Source: a virus
DNA length: 26,762 nt
Virus record (IMG/VR): IMGVR_UViG_3300006638_000021
Coordinates: 1 to 26,762 of that record
Reading direction: 5' to 3' (one strand)
Shown: piece by piece, positions 6,195-12,791 of the stretch
Numbering within the stretch: position 1 is the first letter of the stretch
How the letters are laid out: each line of letters begins with the position of its first letter
The notes under the pieces: model-generated
Database searches by the model: none
Seen by the model: the letters and a program-made list of their open reading frames with translations, nothing else
Told to the model about the DNA's origin: nothing
Made by a program: the position numbers and the translations under genes

Positions 6195-8306
6195 ATGGCG
6201 ACGAAGGGGGTGGCTACACCGACGCGGACCATACCCATCCCTGTTTCGGCGATTCAAACGCCGACCAGTGACGGGTCTAATCACGCGACCATTCTTCGTC
6301 AGGTCAAAGAATCTATTGAAGTCGCGTCTCGTCAGCGCGGCGATCCCGGCTTCAGCTATGTCCGCGCGAATGAGCTGGTGGCACTCGGCCTTGCCACTAT
6401 GGTTAACGGTGCTTTGCAGCTCGCCGGCGGCGCGGTCGCCAATCCTGTTTCCGGAGTGATCGGCGGCGTCTCTGGTCCCGGCGGTGGAGGTCCCGGCACG
6501 GTTGGCGCTACAGGCGCTCCAGGGGTGCGTGGCAGCCCCGGCCTTGATGGGTACGACGGTGAGGACGGCTTGACGATCCCCGGCCTGAAGGGTGCTACTG
6601 GTGCTGCAGGGGCCGCAGGCATTGCTGGTAAGAACGGGGCCTTCTTTTGGCCGGACGACCCCGACGACCCGCTGCTTATTCCAGGACCTACCGGTGCGAA
6701 GGGTGCGGCCGGCGCTGCCGGTCTGGCTGGCGCATCCTCACCGGTTGTCACATGGCCGGACGATCCGGATGATTCGCTGTTTGTCCCTGGCTCCGTTGGT
6801 GCCACGGGAGCTGCAGGCGCCGCTGGCACGAACGCGAACCCACATCTGTGGCCAGACGATCCGGATGACTCCGTCGTTATCCCCGGCCCGATCGGCCTGC
6901 GTGGTCTCGTCGGTCCCATAGGACCTATATCTCCACTCCTGTATCCCGACGACGTCGATGACATTTTGGTGGTTCCAGGCCCGATCGGCTTGACCGGCAC
7001 CGCCGGCCCCGCCGGGCAGCTCGCGCCGTTCCTGTACCCAGACGATGTTGACGATGCTCTGGTTATCCCCGGCCCTATTGGGGTAACAGGAGCTGTAGGA
7101 CCGGCCAGCGCCCAGGCGCATATCCAGTGGCCAGATGATGTTGACGATGCGGTGATCATACCCGGTCCGATCGGCTTGACCGGCACAGCAGGCCCCGCGG
7201 GGCAGATCGCGCCGTTCCTGTACCCAGACGACGTCGACGACTTGTTGCTTGTTCCGGGGGTGCCCGGCGCTGCTGGTGTTGCTGGTATCGCTGGCGCCGT
7301 CGGAAACGTCGGCCCTTATTTGATAGCGGACAACGAGTTCGATGAGACTGCGCATTTTAGTTTTCCGCAGGCTCAGCCCGGGAACACGACTATGCTGGTG
7401 GATTTGACGGCTGCTCCCGGCGTTTCAAACATGTATATGCGCGCGGACGCCGGTCTTGCGATTGATCAGACAATTGCTCCGACGTGGACCGGAGTACATA
7501 CATTCAGTGCGATGCCGACGATTCGCATTCCCGGGGCTACTCATCCTGTTTTCAACTTCAAGACGCTAGGAATTTCCACCACAAACTACATCGCTCTTGA
7601 AGCAGAAAATGCTCAAGGTATCGGCATAGCGATGCTTGTGACTGACGATACCTATGTCGGGGCGCCGCTCACAGGCGGTCCGACGGGCGGGCAGGTCTAT
7701 ATTGAATCCTATGGTGGCGGCAGTTACCCGGTTGCGTTTGGTGTAGACGGAATTTTTGCAGCTTCTTTCAACACGACCGGGTGCTTGTTTTACGGCGATA
7801 ATCAGTCCGTTGCGTTTCACGGTGCCGCTGGTCTTACGCAGCTCGCGATAGGCTCGATTTTTGGATTGTATGGATCTGGATCAAAGCTCGCTGGAGCGAT
7901 CTACTCCGCGTACCCGATAAGCATCTACGCGTCAAACGCCGTCGCCACTGCTCCTGTCGCGATCTTTCACAACAACGCTTTGGTTTTGTCCGGCGCATTT
8001 TGTGATTCGAGCACCCTGAAAATTGCTCCTCTTACTACTGGTTCCGCCACCGTGGATGTCGGCGTCAGTTCCGTGGTGATGACTCCTGCTGCAACGATTG
8101 CATCTTTTACTCTTACGCTCCCTTCGGCTGGGCAGCTGAACGACGGGACGAGGATGCTGATCACTACTAGCCAGACGATCACATTATTTACACTAACTCT
8201 CGGTGCCGGGACGACTTATGCGTTCACTGTTCCGACCACAATTACGAGCGCAACCCCGATCCGAATGCAATACAACGGAACGAACGCCAAGTGGTATCTA
8301 GCCTAG
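6195..8306 (+). CDS. Collagen-like tail fibre
   Basis: Protein of 703 residues, probably a trimeric fibre. Residues 1-90 form an anchor module (a SDGSNHATILRQVKES helix). Residues 95-375 are collagen-type Gly-X-Y runs broken at seven points by an acidic block, [WY]PDD[PV]DD. After it, LAIDQTIAPTWTGVHTFSA (about 425-443) is a motif shared by many fibres at the stalk-to-head transition. Residues 445-703 are beta-rich and should form the receptor-binding head, ending in a short strand that closes with KWYLA. The ribosome binding site is AGAGGTGATT, almost the same as that of the capsid gene, so high expression is likely. No tailspike enzyme motif was recognised, and the receptor is unknown. Confidence 0.82.
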   Translation: MATKGVATPTRTIPIPVSAIQTPTSDGSNHATILRQVKESIEVASRQRGDPGFSYVRANELVALGLATMVNGALQLAGGAVANPVSGVIGGVSGPGGGGPGTVGATGAPGVRGSPGLDGYDGEDGLTIPGLKGATGAAGAAGIAGKNGAFFWPDDPDDPLLIPGPTGAKGAAGAAGLAGASSPVVTWPDDPDDSLFVPGSVGATGAAGAAGTNANPHLWPDDPDDSVVIPGPIGLRGLVGPIGPISPLLYPDDVDDILVVPGPIGLTGTAGPAGQLAPFLYPDDVDDALVIPGPIGVTGAVGPASAQAHIQWPDDVDDAVIIPGPIGLTGTAGPAGQIAPFLYPDDVDDLLLVPGVPGAAGVAGIAGAVGNVGPYLIADNEFDETAHFSFPQAQPGNTTMLVDLTAAPGVSNMYMRADAGLAIDQTIAPTWTGVHTFSAMPTIRIPGATHPVFNFKTLGISTTNYIALEAENAQGIGIAMLVTDDTYVGAPLTGGPTGGQVYIESYGGGSYPVAFGVDGIFAASFNTTGCLFYGDNQSVAFHGAAGLTQLAIGSIFGLYGSGSKLAGAIYSAYPISIYASNAVATAPVAIFHNNALVLSGAFCDSSTLKIAPLTTGSATVDVGVSSVVMTPAATIASFTLTLPSAGQLNDGTRMLITTSQTITLFTLTLGAGTTYAFTVPTTITSATPIRMQYNGTNAKWYLA
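6648..7313 (+). repeat. Seven acidic collagen-interruption repeats
   Basis: Tandem in-frame repeats begin at 6648, 6753, 6849, 6942, 7035, 7128 and 7221, giving periods of 105, 96, 93, 93, 93 and 93 bases. Each unit encodes [WY]PDD[PV]DD, a hydrophobic step ending in PG, and a short Gly-X-Y run. Units 1-3 use PDDPDD and units 4-7 use PDDVDD. The segments from 6981 and 7167 are nearly identical over about 80 bases, exactly two 93-base units apart, so a two-unit block was duplicated recently. Confidence 0.9.
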
Positions 8307-8308
8307 AT

Positions 8309-8337
8309 TTGCTAGATTAACCGTTCTGCCATAAACT
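8309..8337 (+). promoter_or_regulatory. Weak promoter-like sequence
   Basis: TTGCTA (8309-8314) and TAAACT (8332-8337) are 17 bases apart in the 55-base gap between the collagen fibre and the next gene. Each box matches consensus at 4 of 6 positions. The gap is the longest in this half of the window after the capsid terminator. The downstream gene has its own ribosome binding site, AGAGAGGA. The match could easily be chance. Confidence 0.25.
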
Positions 8338-8361
8338 ACCTGCCTCAGAGAGGAAAATAAC

Positions 8362-8730
8362 ATGCAAAACCGAGCCTTACGTTGTGGACCGACGGCGATG
8401 CCTACCGCCGCCACGAACCTCGTCAATTCGACCATCACCTCTCTGGCCGGCCCGATCGGCTATACGCAGACGCAGCCGTACATCCTTCTGACCCACATCC
8501 GCATCGTGAACAAAGGCGCCGGCGCAGCCAACGCCTCCCTGTACATAGGCGCGACGGCTGGTTCGGCGGCAGGCACTGAGTTCGCCTTCAATGGCTACTC
8601 TGTCGCGCAGAACAGCTATGTCGACTGGTACGGTCGCGTACGTCTTGAACCGGCTGACTTCCTCACCGGCACAGCCAGCGTAGTGACGACCTTGGTGTTC
8701 GAGGCCGAAGGTGAAATAGGACTGGTATAA
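8362..8730 (+). CDS. Conserved small virion-associated protein
   Basis: Protein of 122 residues. The sequence has the order SLAGPIGYTQTQPYILLTHI, then RIVNKGAGAANASLYIGAT, then SYVDWYGRVRLEPADFL, and ends with FEAEGEIGLV. I recognise this order from a common family of phage proteins of unknown function found between fibre and tail genes. It is beta-rich and resembles a single compact domain such as a decoration or tail-accessory protein. AGAGAGGA lies 9-16 bases before the ATG. It overlaps the next start by one base (TAATG), so the pair should be translated together. Confidence 0.65.
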   Translation: MQNRALRCGPTAMPTAATNLVNSTITSLAGPIGYTQTQPYILLTHIRIVNKGAGAANASLYIGATAGSAAGTEFAFNGYSVAQNSYVDWYGRVRLEPADFLTGTASVVTTLVFEAEGEIGLV

Positions 8731-8731
8731 T
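8723..8731 (+). promoter_or_regulatory. Perfect extended -10 box at gene junction
   Basis: TGGTATAAT matches the extended -10 consensus TGnTATAAT exactly and spans the stop/start overlap of two genes (stop TAA 8728-8730, start ATG 8730). No -35 box lies at the right distance. Transcription from here would begin inside the 101-residue gene and could feed the nozzle and lysis genes. The sequence is also forced partly by the TAATG overlap, so the evidence is weak. Confidence 0.22.
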
Positions 8732-9035
8732 GGCCACTCAATCTATAACTCCGGCAGAGATGCACACTCTGCTGGAGATGGTGATCAACTCCCCCGTGGG
8801 CAGCTACATCAACGCGATGCAGCGGCAGCCCCTTGTGAACAAGTTCGTCGAACTGCACAACCGCGTGCAGGCCGGAGCCCGCATAGACGCGCTGGACCCG
8901 GCTGAGGTTAGTGCGGTTGACGTACTTCGTGTCGCGAAGCTCGCACAGACGGCGCCCGCGCAGCCCGGAAACGCAGGCCCTGCCGCGCACTCCGATGGTG
9001 TCGTAGCCCCCCAGGCGGCTCAGCCCGTGAAGTGA
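8730..9035 (+). CDS. Small protein of unknown function
   Basis: Protein of 101 residues that I do not recognise. The first 75 residues are predicted helical (LEMVINSPVGSYINAMQRQP, KFVELHNRVQAG) and hydrophilic, and the last 25 are a disordered Ala/Pro/Gln tail. There is no signal peptide, membrane segment or enzyme motif. It starts in a TAATG overlap with the upstream gene and ends just before the hairpin that covers the start of the nozzle gene. Its position suggests a tail chaperone or accessory protein, but nothing in the sequence proves this. Confidence 0.6.
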   Translation: MATQSITPAEMHTLLEMVINSPVGSYINAMQRQPLVNKFVELHNRVQAGARIDALDPAEVSAVDVLRVAKLAQTAPAQPGNAGPAAHSDGVVAPQAAQPVK

Positions 9036-9036
9036 T

Positions 9037-9058
9037 AGAGTCATGGCATCATGACTCT
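9037..9058 (+). promoter_or_regulatory. Perfect hairpin covering nozzle start codon
   Basis: AGAGTCATG (9037-9045) and CATGACTCT (9050-9058) form a perfect 9-bp stem with the loop GCAT. The ATG of the next gene (9051-9053) lies in the 3' arm, and the only purine-rich stretch upstream lies in the 5' arm. The hairpin begins one base after the stop codon of the upstream gene (9033-9035), so ribosomes ending there would melt it. This predicts initiation coupled to upstream translation. No T-tract follows, so it is not a terminator. Confidence 0.6.
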
Positions 9059-10949
9059 CTTAAAAATTGACAACTTCTCGGGACTTGCACCGCGCTTCTC
9101 GGCTCGCCTGCTGCAACAGAATCAGGCAGTTACGGCCGCGAACGCGAAGTTGCTTTCCGGCGAGCTGCGAGGTTACTGTGAACCGACGGTCATCTACGAT
9201 TTCAACCAAGCCGAACTCGGGTATAACATCGCCCGGGCTTTTCGGCTCCCGGCATCTGTGGACGCCCCGATCCCCATCGGAGCGGACGACGAGTGGATCG
9301 GCTTCCCCGACCCAGGCGTCGACTTCGTCCGAACCCCCGTCCTCGAAGACAGCTTCGAGCGCTACTACTGGACCGGCGACGCCACCCTCACCCCCTTCGG
9401 TGGGGCGCCCGCCTACAATACCCGGGCTCGAATCAACGCAGGTGACGCACCGTGGGTACTCGGCATCCCAGCCCCTACTGTCGCCCCGACCATCGCGCCC
9501 CCGGCCGCCACCGCCGACGAGTCCGAAACCCGCGCCTACGTCTACACATTCGTTTCTGCCTACGGCGAAGAAGGGGCTCCGTCCCCGCCAACGCTAGCGA
9601 CCGGCAACACTGAGGGCGCGTGGGACCTCAGCGGTATTCAGACGGCCGTCTCGAACCCGACGTGGTACAACCTCACGACGACACGCATTTACCGCTCGCT
9701 TGCCGGGTCCTATTTTTGGGTGGCGGACATTGCGTACGGGACGTCCACCTACATCGATACTGCCCTGGATGAGGACGTCGGCCTCAACTACACCATCCCG
9801 TCAATCTACTACAACCCGCCGCCCGCGACCTTACAGGGAATCGTGGCGCACCCGGGCGGATTCTTGGTGGGCTTCTCTGGTCGAGACCTGTGGATGTCGC
9901 AGCCCTATGAGCCACACGCGTGGCCTGTGACGAACATCCAGACGTGTCAAACAGAGATCGTGGGGCTCGCGATCTACAATAACTGCATCCTGATCATGAC
10001 AACTAGCCACCCCTATTTTGCGGAGGGTATGAACCCGGCGAACGTCACGCTGCAGAAGTTGGATTCGATCGATCCGTGCGTGAGCCGACGCAGCATTGCG
10101 ACGACTGTCAACGGTGTCTACTACGCGAGCCCGCAGGGAATCATTCTCAACACCGGCGGCTACACGCAGCTCGTGACTCGGAATCTGTTCACGCGGCAAG
10201 AGTGGCGGGAATTCTTCAGCCCGACGACCATCTACGCGGTGCCATACGGCGTGGAGTACGTCGCTTTTGACACCACGGCCTCCGGCTTCATCTTCAGCCC
10301 TACAGACCCTACTACGCCCCTGTCCACTACGGACCGCTTCTCGAACGTCGAGGCGATTCAGATCGACGCCTACTCCGGCGACGTCTACCTCGTCACGAAC
10401 AATCAGGTGCAGCTGTGGGACCCGCTCAATACGACCCCTTTGGAGTACACCTGGACTTCGAAGACGTTTGACCTTCCAAAGCCGGTCAACATGGGTGCGA
10501 TGCGTTTGAAGTTCAACGCCGGCGTCATTGCCGTCAGCCCGGCCATGTTGGCGCTGTACACGGCCTACAACGCCCGCCGCATCCTCAGCCCGCTGAACAC
10601 CATCAACGGCCCGGTTATCAATGGCATACGCACTCTGCAGGAGCCCGGGTTCTCTGACCCCGCTGGCTATTCTCCGCCCCCCGAGATGCGCAACCCTATT
10701 GGGGGCTCCGAGCTGTATGAGATGTCGCAGCTCGAAAACGTGACCGCCGGGGCTACGGTTATCGTTTATTGCCGTGATTTGATATCATCCGCCTGGATCG
10801 AGCTGTTCAATGGCGCCCTGCGAACCGAGCGAATCTACCGGCTCCCGGCGGGTATCAAGAGCGACGGCTACTACGTTACTCTCATTGGGAACACACCTGT
10901 TTACTCGCTGGCGATCAGCGAGACCGCGAAGGAGTTACAGAGCACATGA
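9051..10949 (+). CDS. Tail hub/nozzle-like protein (T7 gp12 / P22 gp10-type role)
   Basis: Large structural protein of 632 residues. The N-terminus LLKIDNFSGLAPRFSARLL is the start seen in a broad family of podovirus tail-hub proteins, which supports ATG 9051 although its ribosome binding site is poor. Around residues 140-200 there is a fibronectin-like segment (APWVLGIPAP, TRAYVYTFVSAYGEEG), also usual in this family. Later parts contain repeated beta-blades (GIVAHPGGFLVGFSGRDLWM, VYYASPQGIILNTGG). By analogy it forms the tail tube or nozzle below the adaptor ring, as T7 gp12 or P22 gp10 do. Translation is probably coupled to the preceding gene through the start hairpin. It overlaps the next gene by ATGA. 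Confidence 0.75.
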   Translation: MTLLKIDNFSGLAPRFSARLLQQNQAVTAANAKLLSGELRGYCEPTVIYDFNQAELGYNIARAFRLPASVDAPIPIGADDEWIGFPDPGVDFVRTPVLEDSFERYYWTGDATLTPFGGAPAYNTRARINAGDAPWVLGIPAPTVAPTIAPPAATADESETRAYVYTFVSAYGEEGAPSPPTLATGNTEGAWDLSGIQTAVSNPTWYNLTTTRIYRSLAGSYFWVADIAYGTSTYIDTALDEDVGLNYTIPSIYYNPPPATLQGIVAHPGGFLVGFSGRDLWMSQPYEPHAWPVTNIQTCQTEIVGLAIYNNCILIMTTSHPYFAEGMNPANVTLQKLDSIDPCVSRRSIATTVNGVYYASPQGIILNTGGYTQLVTRNLFTRQEWREFFSPTTIYAVPYGVEYVAFDTTASGFIFSPTDPTTPLSTTDRFSNVEAIQIDAYSGDVYLVTNNQVQLWDPLNTTPLEYTWTSKTFDLPKPVNMGAMRLKFNAGVIAVSPAMLALYTAYNARRILSPLNTINGPVINGIRTLQEPGFSDPAGYSPPPEMRNPIGGSELYEMSQLENVTAGATVIVYCRDLISSAWIELFNGALRTERIYRLPAGIKSDGYYVTLIGNTPVYSLAISETAKELQST

Positions 10950-11380
10950 CAACCCCAGCCCTTCCGATAGTGGTGAAGGCCGCAGCCGTCGCAGTTCCGG
11001 TCGCTGCTGCCGCAACTGTAGCTGCTGAGCCAGCGGCTGTTTCATGGTTCGCTGCCAACGCTACGGCGATCTTTAGTTTGGCGGGCACCACACTCGCCGC
11101 TGTTTTTTCTGCTGTTGCAATGTGGTTCGGGAATAAGAACCACAATTTGGCGACGACGATCAGTGTCAACACAGACGGGCGTTTGACTGCAATGACGGGC
11201 GAGATGTCTGGTATGACCGCCGAGATTGCAGCCCTTAAGGCTGCTGCGCTGACCGCCACTGCTGTTGCTGCCGCCAAGGAAACTGAGACTACCAAAGCTG
11301 CTAAGGTCGCCGCTACTGCGGCCGAAGTTGCTGCTGCCGCCACTGTCGTTGTAGCTGCTCCTGTGCCGCCGGCCGCCTAA
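10946..11380 (+). CDS. Ala-rich membrane protein, holin candidate
   Basis: Protein of 144 residues, about one third alanine. Residues 7-27 are hydrophobic and residues 36-61 (AIFSLAGTTLAAVFSAVAMW) form a clear membrane segment, followed by a positively charged step and a soluble helical part with repeated Ala and a region near 75-100 (DGRLTAMTGEMSGMTAEIAA) that could be a coiled coil. It lies directly before the lysozyme, overlapping by one base, so a holin or antiholin role is likely. The length is above that of small holins, and Ala-rich composition makes similarity hard to judge. The start overlaps the nozzle stop codon (ATGA). Confidence 0.55.
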   Translation: MTTPALPIVVKAAAVAVPVAAAATVAAEPAAVSWFAANATAIFSLAGTTLAAVFSAVAMWFGNKNHNLATTISVNTDGRLTAMTGEMSGMTAEIAALKAAALTATAVAAAKETETTKAAKVAATAAEVAAAATVVVAAPVPPAA

Positions 11381-11835
11381 TGGACGCTCGCCTCATATCC
11401 GATCTCAATTTGGCGGAGGGCCGGGAGCTGACTGCCTACACGGATGGCCTTGGTAACTGGACTATCGGCGTTGGTCATCTGCTGGATCAGTCTCGCGACT
11501 GGTCGCACTACACAATCTCGCCGGTGCAGTCCGACGCATACCTTCAATCCGATTTAATGATCGTGCAGGGTGAGTGCAACGGGCTGCCCGAGTGGCGCAT
11601 GCTCAATACGCCGTGCCGGCAGAACGCCGTTCTTGAATGCGTCTTCAATCTAGGGATCAAGCATTGGACAGCCGAGTTCCCTCGGGCGCGAGCTGCGATT
11701 CAAACGCAGGATTGGCAGGCGGCGCACGATCACTTGATTGCTTCTCCCGAGTGGGTCCTCGAAGTTGGTCGGGGGCGCGTTGTGCGGATTGCGGACTACC
11801 TGCTCTGGGGTGCCTACCCGGGAGTGGTGGTATGA
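11380..11835 (+). CDS. T4-type lysozyme (endolysin, GH24)
   Basis: Muramidase of 151 residues that cleaves peptidoglycan between MurNAc and GlcNAc at lysis. The catalytic triad of T4 lysozyme is visible with the usual spacing: E13 in LAEGRELTAY, D22, and T28 in WTIGVGH (Glu-8-Asp-5-Thr). A C-terminal helical part with CVFNLGIKHW and a RGRVVRIADYLLWGAY closing helix matches the rest of the family. No signal peptide or SAR helix is seen, so it should depend on a holin for release. TAATG links it to the upstream membrane protein and ATGA to the downstream one, making one translated lysis block. Confidence 0.9.
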   Translation: MDARLISDLNLAEGRELTAYTDGLGNWTIGVGHLLDQSRDWSHYTISPVQSDAYLQSDLMIVQGECNGLPEWRMLNTPCRQNAVLECVFNLGIKHWTAEFPRARAAIQTQDWQAAHDHLIASPEWVLEVGRGRVVRIADYLLWGAYPGVVV

Positions 11836-12125
11836 CAGGCCCCGAAATAACCGTCGATGGGGTGGCCGTACCCAATGTGGGCACGATCGTGCCAGCTAAT
11901 ATCGTGGTAGCGCACCACATTGCTGCGCTTGTGGTGTTGATCGGATACGGCGGGTTGTTCATGTGGTACATGATCTACACAACTCTGATTTTCGTGCACC
12001 TGCCGCTTGCGTCACAGACGCCGATTTTTACCGCGTGGGTTGGCGGAACTCAGACAATGATGGCTGGCCTTGCCGGCCTAATTTTTAAGTTCTATACTGA
12101 TGCACGTTACGGAGATCGACACTAA
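11832..12125 (+). CDS. Small membrane protein, holin candidate
   Basis: Protein of 97 residues with two hydrophobic segments: about 23-55 (VVAHHIAALVVLIGYGGLF and beyond) and about 68-86 (GGTQTMMAGLAGLIFKFY), and a charged C-terminus DARYGDRH. The start ATG 11832 is in a 4-base overlap with the lysozyme stop, with GGGAG shortly before it; an upstream in-frame start at 11637 would read across the lysozyme gene and is rejected. The size, the two membrane helices and the place between lysozyme and spanins fit a class II holin. Whether this one or the Ala-rich protein upstream is the true holin, with the other an antiholin, cannot be decided here. Confidence 0.65.
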   Translation: MTGPEITVDGVAVPNVGTIVPANIVVAHHIAALVVLIGYGGLFMWYMIYTTLIFVHLPLASQTPIFTAWVGGTQTMMAGLAGLIFKFYTDARYGDRH

Positions 12126-12625
12126 TGCTCAGCCTTATTCCGTTCAGAGATTGGGTCTACCTCGGCATCATTGCCGTGCTAGTTATTGGCGGTATTACGT
12201 TCACCGTTCATGAGCGCCACATCGGCGAGCAGAAAATAGAAGCCGCTGATGCGCGCGCTAAGAGCGCCCTCGATGCGGAAGTCAAAACGCAGACTGCTAC
12301 CTTACAAGCCGCAGCTGACAAAGCTGCTGGAGATCGCGATGCTACTCAGAAAAGTTTCGATGCTTACGTTGCCGCTCACCCTGTTGGTGCTGTGTTCGTG
12401 TGCCACAACCCGAACAACGGCGGTAGCCGACTGCCCGCAGCCTCCCGCCCTGGAAGCAGCGGCGCGCGTGCCGGCGCCGGACCCGCAGCTGTTTCCGAAG
12501 TGCCTGCAGGAAGCCCTGCAGTCGACATCAGTTCCGCTCTCAGCACCATCGTGCGAGCAGCTGGCCGACTGGCTGGATTCGACCGAGAACTCCAAGAAGT
12601 AATCCCCCATGCCGACGGTAAGTAG
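12125..12625 (+). CDS. Rz: Inner-membrane spanin (Rz-like)
   Basis: Protein of 166 residues with a single N-terminal membrane anchor (about 11-28, [17 protein letters not shown]), then a charged, Ala-rich alpha-helical periplasmic part (30-80) that can form a coiled coil, and a Ser/Gly/Ala-rich region. This is the layout of i-spanins, which link the inner membrane to an outer-membrane lipoprotein and disrupt the outer membrane at lysis. The C-terminal half is low-complexity because the same DNA also encodes the Rz1-like protein in the +1 frame. TAATG overlap with the upstream gene. The pairing with the lipoprotein makes the call firm even though sequence similarity among spanins is low. Confidence 0.8.
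   Translation: MLSLIPFRDWVYLGIIAVLVIGGITFTVHERHIGEQKIEAADARAKSALDAEVKTQTATLQAAADKAAGDRDATQKSFDAYVAAHPVGAVFVCHNPNNGGSRLPAASRPGSSGARAGAGPAAVSEVPAGSPAVDISSALSTIVRAAGRLAGFDRELQEVIPHADGK
12339..12602 (+). CDS. Rz1: Embedded outer-membrane spanin lipoprotein (Rz1-like)
   Basis: An 87-residue lipoprotein wholly inside the Rz gene, in the +1 frame as in lambda. The signal peptide [20 protein letters not shown] is followed by Cys21, the lipid-modified residue of the lipobox LCSC. The mature part is Pro-rich ([20 protein letters not shown]), typical of o-spanins. The start at 12339 is chosen because GGAGA (12329-12333) lies five bases before it. An ATG at 12360 has no good binding site, and the upstream ATG at 12249 would add a non-signal extension. 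It should sit in the inner leaflet of the outer membrane and bind the Rz protein, indicating a diderm host. Confidence 0.82.
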   Translation: MLLRKVSMLTLPLTLLVLCSCATTRTTAVADCPQPPALEAAARVPAPDPQLFPKCLQEALQSTSVPLSAPSCEQLADWLDSTENSKK

Positions 12626-12791
12626 ACAGCAGCAGAAAGCTATGTTCGCCGCGGCGTCTGGGCACAGCACGCTCGGCATACCGCAGGGTGTTGGCAAGGA
12701 CTTCGCCAATGCCGACATTGCTCGCGCGGCCCGCCAGCGTAGCTCGACGTTGCCGCAGCGCAAGCCGGCCTTCATGCGGCGCAGTGGATAA
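12609..12791 (+). CDS. Small conserved phage protein
   Basis: Protein of 60 residues, basic. It has the pattern [20 protein letters not shown] followed by VGKDFANAD and an Arg/Lys-rich end ([11 protein letters not shown]). I recognise this pattern from small phage proteins of unknown function (usually 'S.AQQ.AMFAAA.G.STLGIP'), often in structural regions. It starts inside the last 17 bases of the Rz gene in another frame and ends inside the start of the GNAT gene. The ribosome binding site (AAGAAG) is weak. The match to the known pattern is the reason for calling it real. Confidence 0.72.
   Translation: MPTVSRQQQKAMFAAASGHSTLGIPQGVGKDFANADIARAARQRSSTLPQRKPAFMRRSG

Noticed and set aside
5528-6238. 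Minus-strand open frame opposite the collar fibre
   Set aside because: It is Arg/His/Ala-rich without any family pattern and is fully covered by a clear plus-strand fibre gene.
6356-7186. Minus-strand Pro-rich open frame opposite the collagen repeats
   Set aside because: It is the reverse complement of Gly-X-Y codons, so the Pro/Ala/Gly repeat and absence of stops follow automatically.
6356-7313. CRISPR-like spacing in the 93-base repeats
   Set aside because: The repeats are in frame, diverged and protein-coding, with no conserved direct repeat plus unique spacers.
11637-11831. Upstream start for the 97-residue membrane protein
   Set aside because: The extension lies inside the lysozyme gene in another frame and reads as random sequence; ATG 11832 is in a normal ATGA overlap.
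12249-12338. Longer N-terminus for the Rz1-like protein
   Set aside because: It would put about 30 basic residues before the signal peptide, and the ATG at 12339 has a much better ribosome binding site.
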